30,308 bases of DNA from Flavonifractor sp963557075 (GTDB lineage: Bacteria; Bacillota; Clostridia; Oscillospirales; Oscillospiraceae): assembly GCA_963557075.1 (NCBI GenBank), contig CAUWDA010000028.1, positions 1 through 30,308 on the forward strand. The letters are read 5' to 3'. The notes under the pieces were generated by a model. That model saw nothing but the letters and a program-made list of their open reading frames with translations, ran no database searches and was not told the origin of the DNA. Both the position numbers and the translations under genes were made by a program. Shown here in pieces: positions 22,198 to 30,268 of this stretch; the first letter of the stretch is position 1, and every line of letters starts with the position of its first letter.

Positions 22198-23115
22198 TTA
22201 CTTCAGTTTCGGATTGAATTCGTCTCTCAGGAAATCACCCAGCAGGTTGATCCCGAAGACCAGCAGCATAATGTAGATACCAGGCAGCACAGCGATCCAC
22301 CAATAGCCGCTGAACAGCACATCAAAGCCATTCTTGACCAGCATGCCCAGCGAGGGCTCCGTCACCGGAACACCTACGCCCAGGAAGGACAAGGTTGCCT
22401 CCGAAAGGATCAGTCCACCCACCTTCATCGTGGAGAGCACAATGATGGTAGTGGCCACATTGGGGAGCACATGCCGGAGCATGATCAGCGGATTAGGCAG
22501 ACCGATGACCCGGGCCGCATCCACATATTCGATCTGCTTGACGGAGAGGACCTCCGCCCGCACGGTCCTGATATAGCTGACACAGCCAAGAATGGTAAAG
22601 ACCATCAGCAGCTTGTCCACGCCCCGGCCAAACATGGTCATAATAAACAGAGCGATCAGGATGTCGGGGAAAGACAGCAGAATGTCTGCCAGACGCATGA
22701 TGACCGCGTCCACCTTTCCGCCAAAGTAACCGGCAATCAGGCCCAGGGTGATACCCACCGTACAGGCCAGCAGCGTACCAACCACGCCAATAAAAATGGA
22801 GATACGGCTGCCATAGATCAACAGGCTCAACATATCCCGCCCCTGGCTGTCAGTACCCAGAAGGAAGCGGGGGTCCCCGCCCGGAAGCCAGGCCGGCGGC
22901 TTGTAGGAATCCATCAGGGAGAGTCCCGCCACATCATAGGGGTTCTGAGGCGCAAACAGGGGGCCAAAAATGGCGATGAGTACGATCAACGCCACAATGA
23001 CTGTACCGATGATCGCCGTTGCATTGTGCCGGTAATTAAAGAAAAACTCTGATCGAAGAAACTTTTTCAGTGCGCCGTCCTGGACGGCCGTCCTCTCTTT
23101 TCTTTGTTCACTCAT
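22198..23115 (-). CDS. oppC: Oligopeptide/dipeptide ABC transporter permease (OppC-like)
   Basis: Encodes 305 residues, with a cytoplasmic N-terminal tail, an OppC-type first helix (ATAIIGTVIVALIVLIAIFGPLF), and five further helices. The permease EAA loop (YVDAARVIGLPNPLIMLRHVLPN) docks the ATPases. The LLGTDSQGRDMLSLLIYGSR segment is characteristic of OppC/DppC. The ATG at 23115 has AGGTGAT before it and follows the oppB stop by 6 bases. Confidence 0.93.
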   Translation of the reverse strand: MSEQRKERTAVQDGALKKFLRSEFFFNYRHNATAIIGTVIVALIVLIAIFGPLFAPQNPYDVAGLSLMDSYKPPAWLPGGDPRFLLGTDSQGRDMLSLLIYGSRISIFIGVVGTLLACTVGITLGLIAGYFGGKVDAVIMRLADILLSFPDILIALFIMTMFGRGVDKLLMVFTILGCVSYIRTVRAEVLSVKQIEYVDAARVIGLPNPLIMLRHVLPNVATTIIVLSTMKVGGLILSEATLSFLGVGVPVTEPSLGMLVKNGFDVLFSGYWWIAVLPGIYIMLLVFGINLLGDFLRDEFNPKLK

Positions 23116-23121
23116 AGCGCA

Positions 23122-24087
23122 TCACCTAAGCTCGATTCGGGGATCGATCACCGTATAGAGCAGATCGACCACAAAGTTGATGAACACGAACAGCACGGTC
23201 GTCAGGCACAGGTAGGCTACAATGACCGGCCGGTCCACCTGGTTGATGGAATCGATCAGCAGCTTCCCCAGACCGGGCCAGGAAAAAATGGTCTCGGTTA
23301 CCGTTGTAAAGGCGATCAGGGAGCCGATCTCCATTCCGAACACGGTAATGACGGGAATGAGGGCATTTTTCAGCGCATGCCCAAACAGGACGTTCTTCGT
23401 AGAGACACCTTTTGCGCGGGCAAACTTGATATAGTCCTGGCGCATATTTTCCATCACGCCCGCCCTGGTCAGCCGAACCAGAGATGCAATGTTCGTGATC
23501 GAAAGGGTCACAGCCGGCAGAATAATATACTTTAGGCCGCCCTGCACAAACAGGCTGAATTTCATACCAAGGAACGTGGAAGTAGGTCCGCGCCCCGAGG
23601 ACGGAAGCCATCCCAGCGCCAGTGAAAAGACAAATATCAATACGATGCCAATAAAAAAGGTGGGCAGCGAAATGCCAAGAATAGAGCCGCCCATAATCAG
23701 CGAGCTTGATTTCCGCTTGGGGAACGCTCCTGCATACACACCTAACGGAATGGAGATCACCAGTGCCAGGATCACCGAAACGAACACCAGCTCCAGGGTC
23801 GCAGGCGCCCGCTGCAGAATCAGTCCCAGTACATCCTCTTTGTACACATAGGACTTACCGAAGTCTCCCCGGACCGCATCGGACACAAAGGAAATATACT
23901 GCTCCCAAATCGGCCGATTGAGTCCCAGCGCTTCGCGCACCTCCTCCCGCACCTCCGGCGGCGCCTTGGGCGATACGATCATATTGACCGGGTCTCCGAT
24001 GCAGTTTGCCAGAATAAAGACCAGCACGGAGGCGATCAACAGGGTGACCACCATCTGGACCAGCCGCTTTAAAATGTATTTAACCAC
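23122..24087 (-). CDS. oppB: Oligopeptide/dipeptide ABC transporter permease (OppB-like)
   Basis: Encodes 321 residues. It begins YILKRLVQMVVTLLIASVLVFIL, the OppB/DppB first helix, then LGLNRPIWEQYISFV, and the EAA loop (YIKFARAKGVSTKNVLFGHALKN). The last helices contain VTETIFSWPGLGKLLIDSI, a hallmark of the family. The start is GTG 24087, with AGAGGTG 6-7 bases upstream. The 94-bp gap to oppA contains a GC hairpin. Confidence 0.93.
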   Translation of the reverse strand: MVKYILKRLVQMVVTLLIASVLVFILANCIGDPVNMIVSPKAPPEVREEVREALGLNRPIWEQYISFVSDAVRGDFGKSYVYKEDVLGLILQRAPATLELVFVSVILALVISIPLGVYAGAFPKRKSSSLIMGGSILGISLPTFFIGIVLIFVFSLALGWLPSSGRGPTSTFLGMKFSLFVQGGLKYIILPAVTLSITNIASLVRLTRAGVMENMRQDYIKFARAKGVSTKNVLFGHALKNALIPVITVFGMEIGSLIAFTTVTETIFSWPGLGKLLIDSINQVDRPVIVAYLCLTTVLFVFINFVVDLLYTVIDPRIELR

Positions 24088-24139
24088 GGTATCACCTCTG
24101 CCAGTAGCCGCGGCTCATAGTGCCGCTTTGTAAGAAGAA

Positions 24140-24167
24140 GGGGGAGGAGATATCGTTCCCCTCCCCC
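24140..24167 (-). terminator. Hairpin between oppA and oppB, possible partial terminator or mRNA stabiliser
   Basis: GGGGGAGG (24160-24167 complement) pairs with CCTCCCCC across a 12-nt loop on the transcribed strand and is followed by CTTCTTCTT, a weak U-containing tract. Such hairpins after binding-protein genes commonly give excess binding protein over permease. Confidence 0.5.
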
Positions 24168-24181
24168 ATTGCTGCACAGGA

Positions 24182-25789
24182 TCAGAATTCAAAATCCCAA
24201 GCCATGATGTTGTCGCCCGCACGGGGGGTATAGGTAATGCCGTCCCGGACGCCGTAGATCTGATCCTTAAAGAACAGGGGCAGATAGCCAACTTCCTCAC
24301 GGGAAATTGCGTCAGCCTTCTTGACCAGCTCGGCGCGCTTTTCCATATCGTTTTCCACAGAGGCCTGGCCCAGCAGCTCATCCACCTCAGCATTGCTGTA
24401 GTGGCCGTTGTTGCCCTCACCCATACCGTCGCTATAGGAATGAACCATATCGTTCAGAATGACCATGCCTTCGCCGGAAGTGTCGCTCCAGCCACCGATG
24501 AAGCAGGAAGACTGCAGGTCCTCCGGGTTGACCTTCTCATAGAAAGATGCACGGGGCAGCAGGTTGACTTCCACATTGATGCCCACCTTGGCCAGATAGC
24601 TGGCCGCCGCCTGGGCCACCTGGTCGGCGCCGAAATCGCTGTCGCTGCGGGCATCGATCCGCAGGTTGAAGCCGTCGGCGTAACCAGCCTCGGCCAGCAG
24701 CTGCTTGGCGTACTCAGGATCATAGGCGGGACGCTCCATTGCAGGATCGTAGCCTACGCAGATCTCGGGCATATAGGACTTGGCCACAGTGGCGTGCCCA
24801 TTGAGCACCGTGTCAATGATGGTATCGATGTCGATGGCGTGGGCAATGGCCTGACGCACCTTGACATTCATGAGGGGGTTGGGGTCGTCCGTACCGGCGG
24901 AGCCAGTCTCATGATACTGGTCAAAACCCATGTAAGTACAGGAGAGGCTGGGCGCGCTCACGACCTGGACGCCCTCAGCGTTCTCAATGCGCTCCACATC
25001 CATCACGGGGATGTTGCTGATAAAGTCCACCTCGCCGTTGAGCAGAGCGGTGGTACGAGTCGCCGCATTGGTGATGACCCGGAACTCCACCGTCTCCGCG
25101 TCAGGCAGCTCGCCCCAATAGTCGTCCTTGCGCTGCAGCTTGATGCTGGACTCCTTCACGTGCTCCACCAGGACGTACGGGCCAGTGCCCACGGGATTGG
25201 CGGAGATCTCATCGGGGCTCTTGCCCTCGCAGGTCTCCTTATCCAGCATCATGATCATGCTCAGGCTGCCGGGGAAGACCGGATAGGGGATCTTAGTCAC
25301 CAGATGAACGGTATAGTCGTCGATCTTTTTGACCTCTTTCAGGCGCATCAGATATACGCCCATCTCAAGGGTGGGGTCGTTCATGATGCGCTCCAGGGAG
25401 TACACCACGTCGTCAGCATTGAAGTCGTTGCCGTTAGAGAACTTGACACCCTGACGCAGCTTGAACTCCCAGGTCACGCCGTCATCCAGGATCGTCCAAC
25501 TCTCAGCCAGACCGGGAATACGCTCCAGATCGGTGGTGTAGGACACCAGGGGGTCATAGATGTGGCCGGTGACCTGCTGCTCAGCAGAGCTGTCCTTCAC
25601 CGCGGGGTCCAGAGAGACTACGTCGGTCACAACGCCGATCACCAGGCTCTTCGCCTCGGGCGTTTCTGTTACTGTTGCTCCGCCGGGGTTCTGGCTGTCT
25701 CCGCCGGCGCTGTCAGGCTGGCAGCCGGTCAGGGACAAGGTCAGGAGCATCGCTCCCGCCAGCAGCAATGATGTCATCCTCTTTTTCAT
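24182..25789 (-). CDS. oppA: Peptide ABC transporter substrate-binding lipoprotein (OppA/DppA-like, SBP family 5)
   Basis: Encodes 535 residues. The signal peptide ends in a lipobox (LSLTGC, Cys23), followed by a Gly/Ser linker, so the protein is tethered outside the membrane. The family 5 signature DGVTWEFKLRQGVKFSNGNDFNADDVVYSLERI lies near residues 105-135. LMNVKVRQAIAHAIDID and the C-terminal EVGYLPLFFKDQIYGVRDGI complete the pattern. It captures peptides for OppBCDF. The start has AAGGAGG 8 bases upstream. First gene of the peptide operon, with a 225-nt leader. Confidence 0.94.
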   Translation of the reverse strand: MKKRMTSLLLAGAMLLTLSLTGCQPDSAGGDSQNPGGATVTETPEAKSLVIGVVTDVVSLDPAVKDSSAEQQVTGHIYDPLVSYTTDLERIPGLAESWTILDDGVTWEFKLRQGVKFSNGNDFNADDVVYSLERIMNDPTLEMGVYLMRLKEVKKIDDYTVHLVTKIPYPVFPGSLSMIMMLDKETCEGKSPDEISANPVGTGPYVLVEHVKESSIKLQRKDDYWGELPDAETVEFRVITNAATRTTALLNGEVDFISNIPVMDVERIENAEGVQVVSAPSLSCTYMGFDQYHETGSAGTDDPNPLMNVKVRQAIAHAIDIDTIIDTVLNGHATVAKSYMPEICVGYDPAMERPAYDPEYAKQLLAEAGYADGFNLRIDARSDSDFGADQVAQAAASYLAKVGINVEVNLLPRASFYEKVNPEDLQSSCFIGGWSDTSGEGMVILNDMVHSYSDGMGEGNNGHYSNAEVDELLGQASVENDMEKRAELVKKADAISREEVGYLPLFFKDQIYGVRDGITYTPRAGDNIMAWDFEF

Positions 25790-26020
25790 TTTAGTGCCTC
25801 CTTCTTCCTTTCTTTTTCGTACGTTCTCTTTTTCTTATCTCAGCCCGCCTCTCTGCAGGCAAAACAAGACGTCCCTATTTCATCACATTGAGTCCCTTCT
25901 GATCCTACCACCAGCTGCAAAAAGTCTCTGTCGCTTGCACATTTTCTCGTTTATTTGGCAAGTCCAAAATCTTGCTATTTACTTTCGCTCTATATTGCGT
26001 TAAAATATCTATGATAAAAA

Positions 26021-26049
26021 ATTATACATTTGCGATAATTAAATGTCAA
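26021..26049 (-). promoter_or_regulatory. Perfect-consensus promoter of the opp-peptidase operon
   Basis: On the minus strand TTGACA (26044-26049), 17 bases, TATAAT (26021-26026), a complete sigma-A match in an AT-rich island. The stretch 25790-26108 (319 bp) holds no gene. It contains this promoter, the roughly 225-nt oppA leader (one small stem, GCAAG/CTTGC near 25960) and, on the other strand, the unresolved promoter of the M55 peptidase gene. No riboswitch or T-box pattern is visible. A consensus promoter suggests the operon is held down by a repressor such as CodY, but I cannot point to a site. Confidence 0.9.
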
Positions 26050-26108
26050 TACTTGTTTTCATACTTTTGTAACTTGATGAAATAAACCAGGAAGGAGCTG
26101 TATGCACA

Positions 26109-26909
26109 ATGAAATTCTATATGCTCTGCGACATCGAGGGTGTCGCCGGTCTATCCTGTTGGGATGAGGCCAGACCGTCCGGAGACCAGTATTCTGCCAT
26201 GGCGCGTGAAATGAGCCTGGAGACCGCCTGCGTCGCCAAGGGTCTGCTCAACTGCGGCGACCACAGCATTATCATCGAAGATGCCCACGGGGACGGCCGC
26301 AACATCGACTGCAATCTGCTGCCGCCCCAGGTCACCTTGCTGCGGGGCTTGACTCATGAGATCTTTGGCAAGACCGGCCCCTTTGATGAGAGTTTCGACG
26401 GCGTCCTCATGGTCGGCTTTCATGACGCCGCCTCCTCCCCCGCCAACCCGACCTCCCACACCATGGTCAGCTCCCGGATCTTCCAGCTGAAGGTCAACGG
26501 AATGCTTTGGGGAGAGTTTGAGATGTTTGCCTATGCCGCCGCCTACCGCGGGGTTCCCACGCTCTTTGTCAGCGGTGACGCAGGCGTGTGCGCCGCAGCC
26601 AAGCACAGCATTCCCTCCGTGCGCACAGTCCCCACCAAGACAGGGTGCGGCTACGGGGTGCTGACCAAAACCCCGGAGGCTGTACAAAAAGAACTGACGG
26701 CGCAGGCGGGGGAACTGCTCCGCCATATGGATGAGATCAGTCCGCTTCCGCTCCCGGACCACTTCCATGTGGAGGTGACCTATCACCACCATTACGACGC
26801 CTATGGCTGCTCTCACTACCCCGGCGCCGTTCTGGTCTCTCCCACGACACTGACCTTTGACACCGATGATTACGGTGAGGTACTGCGTTTCTTCTATTTT
26901 GTATTTTGA
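26109..26909 (+). CDS. M55-family zinc D-aminopeptidase (DppA-like)
   Basis: Encodes 266 residues. The zinc residues of B. subtilis DppA align almost one to one: D8 and E10 (CDIEGVAG), H60 (EDAHGDGRN), H105 (VGFHDAA) and E136 (GEFEMFAYAA). The family removes D-amino acids from the N-terminus of short peptides such as D-Ala-D-Ala. In B. subtilis it belongs to a dipeptide-transport operon, and here it is divergent from one. AAGGAG (26092-26097) precedes the ATG at 26109 by 11 bases; another ATG at 26102 is out of frame. Cytoplasmic, no signal peptide. It suggests use of cell-wall-derived peptides. Confidence 0.9.
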   Translation: MKFYMLCDIEGVAGLSCWDEARPSGDQYSAMAREMSLETACVAKGLLNCGDHSIIIEDAHGDGRNIDCNLLPPQVTLLRGLTHEIFGKTGPFDESFDGVLMVGFHDAASSPANPTSHTMVSSRIFQLKVNGMLWGEFEMFAYAAAYRGVPTLFVSGDAGVCAAAKHSIPSVRTVPTKTGCGYGVLTKTPEAVQKELTAQAGELLRHMDEISPLPLPDHFHVEVTYHHHYDAYGCSHYPGAVLVSPTTLTFDTDDYGEVLRFFYFVF

Positions 26910-26930
26910 TGAGAAAGGCTGTGACGGGAT

Positions 26931-27947
26931 ATGCCAGACATTGCCTATCAGTACCGCGGCGCCCTTGTGGATCAGGTCCACCGGGGCCACATCGTCGTAG
27001 CAGACCATACCGGGAAGGTCCTCTGGCGTTGGGGAGATCCCGACAGACCCACTTTTGCCCGATCCGCCGCTAAGCCCATACAGGCCATTCCGGTGGTAGA
27101 GAGTGGAGCGGTCGATGCGTTCGGCATCACAGACGAGGAGCTTGCTGTGATCTGCGCCTCCCACAACGGGGAGCCCATCCACATCCGCACAGTGGCCCGC
27201 ATTCTGGATAAAGCCGGTCTAAGCCCCGACGCGCTGCGGTGCGGCGCAGAGTACCCCATGTATGTTCCGGCGGAGGACGCTCTGAAAAAAGCCGACAAAC
27301 CAAGACAGCCCATCTACTGCGACTGTTCCGGCAAACACGCCGGTATGCTGATCACAGCCCGGCACCTGGGCGAACCGCTGGACTGTTATGAGCAGCCGGA
27401 GCATCCGGTACAGCGCCGCATCACCGCTGCTATTCTGGATGTGTGCGGCAGCCCTGCCCACGAACTGGCAACAGCGATCGACGGCTGTGGCGTTCCGGTC
27501 CACGCCCTCCCACTCTACCGATTTGCCCAGGGCTACGCCAGAATGTCCCTGCCCGATCATTTCAGTCCCCAGCGGTCTCTGGCCATCCGCCGCATCACCA
27601 GCGCCATGACCAGTCATCCCTATCTGGTGGCGGGTGCAGAGCGGATCTGCACCTTCCTGATGGAGCACTTTGGAGACCGGTTATTCTGTAAGTCCGGCGC
27701 CAGCGCCTTCTATGCCATTGGTCTGAAAGAGCGCGGCATCGGTATTGCGGTCAAGCTGGAGGACGGCGCCTCTTCTCTGATCCCCTATGTGCTGCTCCAG
27801 GTGCTGCGTGAGTTGGACGTGATCTCCGCTGACGAGCTGGCCGGTCTAAACGAGTATCAGGACCAGATGATTTATAATAACCACCACACTCCCGTGGGCC
27901 GCACGGAATTGGTATTCCATCTCCGGCCAGGCCGCGGCACAGAGTAA
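26931..27947 (+). CDS. Asparaginase of the ReAV / asparaginase II type (PF06089)
   Basis: Encodes 338 residues, the family length. The active-site and zinc residues reported for Rhizobium etli ReAV (S48, K51, S80, C135, K138, D187, C189) all appear here with a constant offset of three: S45 and K48 (ARSAAKPIQ), S77 (CASHNGE), C132 and K135 (CDCSGKHAGM), D184 and C186 (IDGCGVPVH). It hydrolyses L-asparagine to aspartate and ammonia in the cytoplasm. It follows the M55 peptidase by 21 bp and precedes the MATE gene by 18 bp, so it is mid-operon. This family is unrelated to the enteric AnsA/AnsB type, so I give no gene symbol. Confidence 0.92.
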   Translation: MPDIAYQYRGALVDQVHRGHIVVADHTGKVLWRWGDPDRPTFARSAAKPIQAIPVVESGAVDAFGITDEELAVICASHNGEPIHIRTVARILDKAGLSPDALRCGAEYPMYVPAEDALKKADKPRQPIYCDCSGKHAGMLITARHLGEPLDCYEQPEHPVQRRITAAILDVCGSPAHELATAIDGCGVPVHALPLYRFAQGYARMSLPDHFSPQRSLAIRRITSAMTSHPYLVAGAERICTFLMEHFGDRLFCKSGASAFYAIGLKERGIGIAVKLEDGASSLIPYVLLQVLRELDVISADELAGLNEYQDQMIYNNHHTPVGRTELVFHLRPGRGTE

Positions 27948-27965
27948 GAAAGGGGCTGTTTGCCA

Positions 27966-29303
27966 GTGGGAAGAGATTTGACCAAAGGCCCCGAATGGCG
28001 GCAGCTCCTCGGTTTTGCATTCCCCATGATGGGCGCTCAGCTGTTGCAGGTCACCTACTCCATGGTGGATGCTATTGTAGTCGGAAACTTCGTCAGCGCC
28101 ACCGCTCTCGGTGCCGTCAGCGTACCCGGACCAATTATCTGGGTCGTCAGTTCCATCGCCTCCGGCATGGGTACAGGAACCAATATTATTGCGGCACAGT
28201 ATGTTGGCGCCTCAAAAGAGGATGAGGTCCGCTCCGCCGCCGCCACCTCCGTCCTGTTCTGCGGTCTGTTGGGCATTGTTCTGAGCGTACTCTGCGCTCT
28301 GCTCTCCGGTCCCATCGTCCGTTCCTTCCTCCAGACGCCCACCGAGATGGAATGGGAAGCCACTGTCTATCTGGCTGTATATAGCATCGGTTTCTTTTTC
28401 CAGCTTCTGTACCAAGTCTTTTACGGCATCACACGGGCCTTTGGAGATTCCAAGGCATCCCTGCTCTTTCTGCTGGTAGCCGCCATCCTGAACCTGGTCC
28501 TGGATCTCGGGTTTATTATTCTTCTGGATTGGGGTGTCGTCGGTGCTGCGCTGGCCTCTGTCATTGCACAGGCCGGATCCGCTGTCGCCGCACTCGTTTA
28601 CCTGATCGTACGCTATCCCCACATATCCTCCGCCTTCCGGCAGCTCCGGCTGGACCGCCAGCAGCTCTCTCTCATCGCCCGGGTCAGTTTGCCTGTTACG
28701 TTTCAGATGGTGGTCCAGTCCGCCGGCTTCCTCCTGTTGCAGCGCATGGTCAACTCCTTTGGCCCCGCCAGCATTGAAGGATTTGCCGCTATGGGGAAAA
28801 CCGAGGAGCTGATGCACATCCCCATCATCTGTATCTCCACAGCCCTCGCCTCTTTTGTGGGGCAAAATATGGGGGCGCAGCAGATAGACCGGGCAGAGCG
28901 CGGGGTCCGGTTTGCACTTTATGGCATGTTGATCCTCTCTGTTGTCCTGGGCGGGGTCATGCTGCTGTGCGATCAGCACATTCTTCAGCTCTTCAACATC
29001 ACGGGCGAGTCCATGCTCCGGGGCAAGGAGCACATGGATATCATGTGCCTTCTTCTGCCGGTATTTACCGTCAATCGGGTGCTGAATGGCGCTTTGCAGG
29101 GCGCCGGAGATGTGCGCATCCCGGTGATCTCCAGCTTTACAGACCTCATTCTGCGCCTGCTGCTCACCGCACTGCTCTCTCTGACTCCGGTATCCTTCCG
29201 CGCCGTCTATCTGAGCACACCCCCCGCATGGATCATCTCCTGTCTGATCACCGTGATCCGGTTCCGGCAAGGATACTGGAAACATGTACGAGTCGTCTCC
29301 TAG
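27966..29303 (+). CDS. MATE-family multidrug/metabolite exporter
   Basis: Encodes 445 residues with 12 predicted helices in two homologous halves. LLGFAFPMMGAQLLQVTYSMVDAIVVGNFVSATALGAVS is the classic first helix pair, mirrored by LIARVSLPVTFQMVVQSAGFLLLQRMVNSFGP in the second half. It exports cationic compounds using a Na+ or H+ gradient. Starts possible are TTG 27960 (4 bases from AGGGG) and GTG 27966 (10 bases); the second has better spacing. The position after D-peptidase and asparaginase genes may mean export of an amino-acid or peptide product, but substrate cannot be read from sequence. Terminator at 29329-29372. Confidence 0.9.
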   Translation: MGRDLTKGPEWRQLLGFAFPMMGAQLLQVTYSMVDAIVVGNFVSATALGAVSVPGPIIWVVSSIASGMGTGTNIIAAQYVGASKEDEVRSAAATSVLFCGLLGIVLSVLCALLSGPIVRSFLQTPTEMEWEATVYLAVYSIGFFFQLLYQVFYGITRAFGDSKASLLFLLVAAILNLVLDLGFIILLDWGVVGAALASVIAQAGSAVAALVYLIVRYPHISSAFRQLRLDRQQLSLIARVSLPVTFQMVVQSAGFLLLQRMVNSFGPASIEGFAAMGKTEELMHIPIICISTALASFVGQNMGAQQIDRAERGVRFALYGMLILSVVLGGVMLLCDQHILQLFNITGESMLRGKEHMDIMCLLLPVFTVNRVLNGALQGAGDVRIPVISSFTDLILRLLLTALLSLTPVSFRAVYLSTPPAWIISCLITVIRFRQGYWKHVRVVS

Positions 29304-29328
29304 GCTCCCTCCACTCTCGCGCTTGTGA

Positions 29329-29372
29329 AAAAGGCCGCCGGGAAAGGGTCTCCCCCTTCCCGGCGGCCTTTT
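29329..29372. terminator. Terminator shared by the MATE gene and the spore protein gene
   Basis: AAAAGGCCGCCGGGAA pairs with TTCCCGGCGGCCTTTT, inner arm AGGG/CCCC, with A and U tracts on both sides (29329-29372). It lies between convergent stops. Its sequence is almost the same as that of the terminator at 13358-13399. Confidence 0.9.
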
Positions 29373-29417
29373 GTTGGTTGCAGAGCGACCCTCTGCGGGG
29401 CTGTGCCTCGTCCGGTC

Positions 29418-29630
29418 TTACTTGCCGGTCATACCGTTCTCATAGGCCTCGATCATCTTCTTGACCATCTGGCCGCCCACAGAACCGGCCTCGCGGCTGG
29501 TGAGATCGCCGTTATAGCCCTTCTTCAGATCGACGCCCACCTCGGAGGCGGCCTCCATCTTAAACTTGTTCAGGGCCTCACGGGCCTCGGAAACCACGGG
29601 CTGATTGCTGTTGTTGCTTCGGTTAGACAT
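29418..29630 (-). CDS. Alpha/beta-type small acid-soluble spore protein
   Basis: Encodes 70 residues. The two SASP signatures are clear: SEAREALNKFKMEAASEVGV (about residues 16-35), which holds the GPR protease cleavage region, and SREAGSVGGQMVKKMIEAYE. These proteins coat DNA in the forespore, protect it from UV and heat, and are degraded at germination for amino acids. The ATG at 29630 is preceded by AAAGGAG; the longer frame to 29696 is not needed. Single gene. A forespore (sigma-G) promoter is expected upstream, but I could not assign boxes with confidence. This gene shows the organism is from an endospore-forming lineage. Confidence 0.94.
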   Translation of the reverse strand: MSNRSNNSNQPVVSEAREALNKFKMEAASEVGVDLKKGYNGDLTSREAGSVGGQMVKKMIEAYENGMTGK

Positions 29631-29761
29631 GATGTTGCATCTCCTTTGCAAACGTTTTGTTGGATCGATGATCCGAGCATAGCTTTGCCCCGGCACATGT
29701 TTCTATGCGGCATTTCTCCTTCCAATCCATGGAGACGCGTCAAAGCCGCGCCATTACTGGA

Positions 29762-29864
29762 TTTTCAGCGATTTTGACCGCCTGGTCCGGGCCTGAAAAC
29801 GTCGCTGAAAACGGTTGACAAGAAACATCGGACGGATTAGTTTAGAAGTAAACTGGTCCGTCCG
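29762..29864 (+). promoter_or_regulatory. Promoter region of the short lipoprotein with two large inverted repeats
   Basis: TTGACA (29815-29820), 17 bases, TAGTTT (29838-29843): a perfect -35 with a weak -10. Just ahead lies the inverted repeat TTTTCAGCGA (29762-29771) / TCGCTGAAAA (29802-29811). Covering the -10 is a 36-bp palindrome (29829-29864): CGGACGGA-tt-AGTTTA-gaag-TAAACT-gg-TCCGTCCG. A palindrome centred just downstream of the -10 is a typical repressor position. As RNA its 3' arm would form only part of a hairpin if transcription starts inside it. A weak -10 combined with such sites suggests tight control. Confidence 0.6.
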
Positions 29865-29902
29865 GTCTGCTGGTACGGACTGTACGATTGGAGATGGGTC
29901 CC

Positions 29903-30268
29903 ATGAAAAAAACGCCTGTCCTTCTGCTCTGTTCCGCCCTGCTGGCCCTCTCGCTGGCGGCCTGCGGCCAGCCGGCGCCCCAGGAGCCGCCGTCTCCCTC
30001 CCCGTCGCCTGCCGCCGAAGGGGTGGACCTGACCATTCTTTATGAGGCTGACGACGACATGATCAACAACTACTCCCTGCTGGCGGTCGCCCCGGACGCC
30101 CCCTTTACCGATGCCGACGGGGTCCCTGTAGACGATGTGTACATCAATACAGAGGGCGCCGCCGCCCTGGTCAACTGGCTGCTCAGCGACGCCGGACGGA
30201 CTGCGGTGGAGTCCTATGGAATGGAGGACTTTGGTGAGCCGCTGTTTTACTGGAAGACTAACTATTAA
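29903..30268 (+). CDS. Short lipoprotein resembling only the C-terminal part of a TupA-like binding protein
   Basis: Encodes 121 residues. The signal peptide ends in LAAC (Cys21), then a Pro/Ser linker (PAPQEPPSPSPSPAA). Residues about 45-121 (MINNYSLLAVAPD, INTEGAAALVNWLLSDAGR, YGMEDFGEPLFYW) resemble the last third of tungstate/molybdate-type binding proteins, where the final helix and the FG-PLF end are conserved. The roughly 150 residues forming the rest of the ligand site are absent, so it cannot bind an oxyanion in the usual way. It may be an in-frame deletion product or an accessory lipoprotein. GGAG (29890-29893) precedes the ATG at 29903 by 9 bases; the earlier ATG at 29888 overlaps that site. 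Whether tup permease genes follow is beyond the window. Confidence 0.75.
   Translation: MKKTPVLLLCSALLALSLAACGQPAPQEPPSPSPSPAAEGVDLTILYEADDDMINNYSLLAVAPDAPFTDADGVPVDDVYINTEGAAALVNWLLSDAGRTAVESYGMEDFGEPLFYWKTNY

Noticed and set aside
25790..26020. Riboswitch or T-box in the oppA leader
   Set aside because: The leader has one small stem but no T-box sequence, no antiterminator pair and no recognisable riboswitch core.
29631..29760. Sigma-G promoter of the spore protein gene
   Set aside because: A GCATAG box can be found, but no matching -10 at the right spacing, so I do not call it.
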